A stretch of DNA of 14,810 bases, taken from positions 1-14,810 of the forward strand of contig DHYU01000054.1 of assembly GCA_002415485.1 (NCBI GenBank), written 5' to 3'. The DNA comes from Proteobacteria bacterium UBA5122. Lineage in GTDB: Bacteria; Pseudomonadota; Gammaproteobacteria; Tenderiales; Tenderiaceae. The notes under the pieces are model-generated. The model searched no databases. It saw nothing but the letters and a program-made list of their open reading frames with translations, and had not been told where the DNA came from. The position numbers and the translations under genes are program-made. This document shows, piece by piece, positions 14,401 through 14,810 of this stretch. Within the stretch, counting starts at the first letter, position 1; each line of letters begins with the position of its first letter.

Positions 14401-14611
14401 TAAAGGCCTCAACCGCACCGCGATGCAGCGGATGCTCACGCACATTCGCCGTCAGATCACGCGCCAGATCAATCACCCGGTGCTGGTTATCCACACTCAG
14501 CCGCGCCTGCCCCAGCAGCCGTTGCAACAGCTCACTCTCATCGGCCAAATAGGCACGACGCATGGCCAACATCAGATCGGAAGAGGGCGCAGGCAGCGAA
14601 TCAAACAACAT
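11456..14611 (-). CDS. putA: bifunctional proline dehydrogenase / L-glutamate gamma-semialdehyde dehydrogenase PutA
   Basis: The protein has 1051 residues. It oxidises proline to P5C with FAD, feeding the quinone pool, and then oxidises glutamate semialdehyde to glutamate with NAD, channelled within one polypeptide at the inner membrane. The proline dehydrogenase barrel spans about 200-490, with NPGISVKLSALHPRYE (245-260), RLVKGAYWD (353-361) and RRLLENGANSSFVN (470-483). The aldehyde dehydrogenase half spans about 570-1010, with ISPWNFP (697-703), Glu801 in ETGGQN and the nucleophile Cys835 in AGQRCSALR. The protein begins MLFDSLPAP, so the ribbon-helix-helix DNA-binding domain of the trifunctional enterobacterial PutA is absent. 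The long extra C-terminal domain of the largest forms is also missing. This is the minimalist type and cannot repress its own gene by that domain. AAGGAG lies six bases before ATG 14611. It is a single-gene unit with its own terminator. Confidence 0.97.
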   Translation of the reverse strand: MLFDSLPAPSSDLMLAMRRAYLADESELLQRLLGQARLSVDNQHRVIDLARDLTANVREHPLHRGAVEAFMREYDLSSEEGVMLMCLAEALLRIPDAETADRLIQDKLGDAGWAQHLGQSKSLFVNASTWGLMLTGRLVKLAPDLVDNPGGLIARLIGRSGEPVIRSALRQAMRLMGHQFVMGATIDEALKRSSEGDNRRYRYSFDMLGEAALTEADAERYFTAYRDSIAAVGRASGKQGDLFDNPGISVKLSALHPRYEFGKWQRVIDELTPRVLQLAQLARDAHINLTIDAEEAERLELSLAVFERVLRDSSLSDWHGLGLAVQAYQKRAPYVIDWLIELARDTGCTIPVRLVKGAYWDAEIKRAQERGLDNYPVYTRKVATDVAYLACARRLLEAGEHFYPQFATHNAHTLASILVMAHDDARYEFQRLHGMGDSLYHHALHSKLVRRCRVYAPVGNHKELLPYLVRRLLENGANSSFVNRLEDRNIPIDEIIADPVAELEMLDCTPHPKIPLPRHIHGQARLNSRGLNLFDLDALLRLDSEMEASHHDGWQAGPIVSGVATIDDGRVVHAPADHQLSIGTVRLATAEQLDAALAAAHRAAPGWDRTPARRRAEILDDAAALMEQRQAELIALCVLEGGRSLNDAHAEVREAVDFCRYYAQLAREQFAEASVMTSITGERNELRLHGRGVFACISPWNFPVAIFTGQVVAALAAGNAVIAKPASLTPLSGFKVVELLHEAGVPLDVLHFIPGEGSEIGDALIGDRRIAGVAFTGSTAVAHRIQQLLAQRREILPLIAETGGQNCMIVDSSALPEQVVSDAVTSAFNSAGQRCSALRVLYVQDEIAPRIIELLKGAMDQLSIGDPARLTTDIGPVISDTAIEGLARHVDRMAHEARLIHQVMLDDHTACGTFFPPTAFEIDRLEQLPDEVFGPILHVIRYRAAALEQVINDINASGYGLTLGIHSRINSVINFIAQRARCGNIYANRNMIGAVVGSQPFGGEGLSGTGPKAGGPNYLRRFATERVLSINTAAVGGNTSLLTLGNEHLKH

Positions 14612-14670
14612 CTAAAACTCCTTAGGTGATTGTTTTAGGGCGTGTTTTCTAAGATGAATAACGGCCACCC

Positions 14671-14702
14671 AATATATTAGTTTACGCCGCCGTACAGACC
14701 AA
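14671..14702 (-). promoter_or_regulatory. tentative putA promoter
   Basis: On the minus strand, TTGGTC (14702-14697) and TAATAT (14679-14674) are 17 bases apart. An overlapping TATATT (14676-14671) is an alternative -10. The -35 box is poor, as is common for activated promoters. Transcription would start near 14667, giving a leader of about 55 bases ahead of putA. Confidence 0.3.
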
Positions 14703-14715
14703 GCCGCCAGCCCCG

Positions 14716-14729
14716 GCAAATCGATTTGC
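14716..14729. promoter_or_regulatory. perfect 14-bp palindrome, possible operator between putA and tRNA-Ser
   Basis: GCAAATCGATTTGC is identical to its reverse complement over all 14 bases. Its centre lies about 55 bases upstream of the inferred putA start point, a position typical of an activator site. Its right end overlaps the -35 region of the tRNA promoter. The regulator is unknown. Confidence 0.45.
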
Positions 14730-14752
14730 AACCATACAGGCGATGGTATACC
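14726..14752 (+). promoter_or_regulatory. promoter of the tRNA-Ser gene
   Basis: An extended -10 element, TGG followed by TATACC (14744-14752), lies downstream of TTGCAA (14726-14731; spacer 15, or 16 if read as TTTGCA). The GC-rich discriminator CCTAGCGCC that follows is typical of stable-RNA promoters under stringent control. Transcription would begin near 14759, about 12 bases before the tRNA. Confidence 0.6.
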
Positions 14753-14770
14753 CTAGCGCCCCTCAAATCA

Positions 14771-14810
14771 GGAGAAGTGTCCGAGCGGTTGAAGGAGCAC
14801 GCCTGGAAAG
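14771..14810 (+). tRNA. tRNA-Ser(GGA), 5' part, cut by window edge
   Basis: The 40 bases match the start of bacterial tRNA-Ser. GGAGAAG is the 5' acceptor strand, TG is positions 8-9, and the D arm TCC...GGA has the loop GAGCGGTTGAA. The anticodon stem CACGC and the loop CTGGAAA follow, with anticodon GGA at 14805-14807, which reads UCC and UCU codons. The rest, including the long variable arm, lies beyond the window. The sequence from the D-stem 3' strand onward is the same as in E. coli tRNA-Ser(GGA), as far as I recall. Confidence 0.93.

Noticed and set aside
14637..14810. Possible integration site at the tRNA-Ser gene
   Set aside because: No integrase, direct repeat of the tRNA end or foreign gene is visible, and only the 5' part of the tRNA is in the window.

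Overview
The window reads as a chromosomal segment of a gammaproteobacterium of moderately high GC content. The evidence is an RlmM-type 23S rRNA methyltransferase (a mostly gammaproteobacterial family), a YfiF-like SPOUT methyltransferase, a RlmI-type methyltransferase and a fused PutA. The genus cannot be fixed from the sequence. I see no insertion sequence, integrase, phage gene or CRISPR array.

Layout. (1) Positions 1-5071, minus strand: five closely spaced genes, read from right to left. They are a D-2-hydroxyacid dehydrogenase, an FGGY kinase related to glycerol kinase, a glycerophosphodiester phosphodiesterase, a short GlpD-type FAD dehydrogenase and a class II aldolase that runs off the left edge. 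Spacings are 4, 39, -20 and 57 bases, so they probably form one operon. The products or substrates of several members meet at glycerol-3-phosphate or dihydroxyacetone phosphate. (2) Positions 5141-5896, plus strand: a VOC (glyoxalase-fold) protein and a small two-helix membrane protein. (3) Positions 5893-6801, plus strand: a candidate promoter, a well conserved cobalamin riboswitch, and one six-helix membrane protein that is probably a B12- or cobalt-related transporter. (4) Positions 6867-8077, plus strand: an AT-rich promoter region and an exported protein I do not recognise. (5) Positions 8099-11333, minus strand: three RNA methyltransferases in a row, rlmM, a yfiF-like gene and rlmI. (6) Positions 11380-14611, minus strand: putA, encoding a bifunctional proline dehydrogenase/P5C dehydrogenase without the N-terminal DNA-binding domain, with a terminator behind it. 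(7) Positions 14612-14810: a putA/tRNA intergenic region with a perfect 14-bp palindrome and a tRNA promoter, followed by the first 40 bases of tRNA-Ser(GGA).

The less ordinary parts are the riboswitch-controlled orphan membrane protein, the glycerol-kinase relative whose glycerol-contacting residues have changed, the unrecognised exported protein, and the run of three unrelated RNA methyltransferases. Nothing here amounts to a clearly new multi-gene system. The riboswitch/membrane-protein unit and the five-gene operon are the best candidates for undescribed function.
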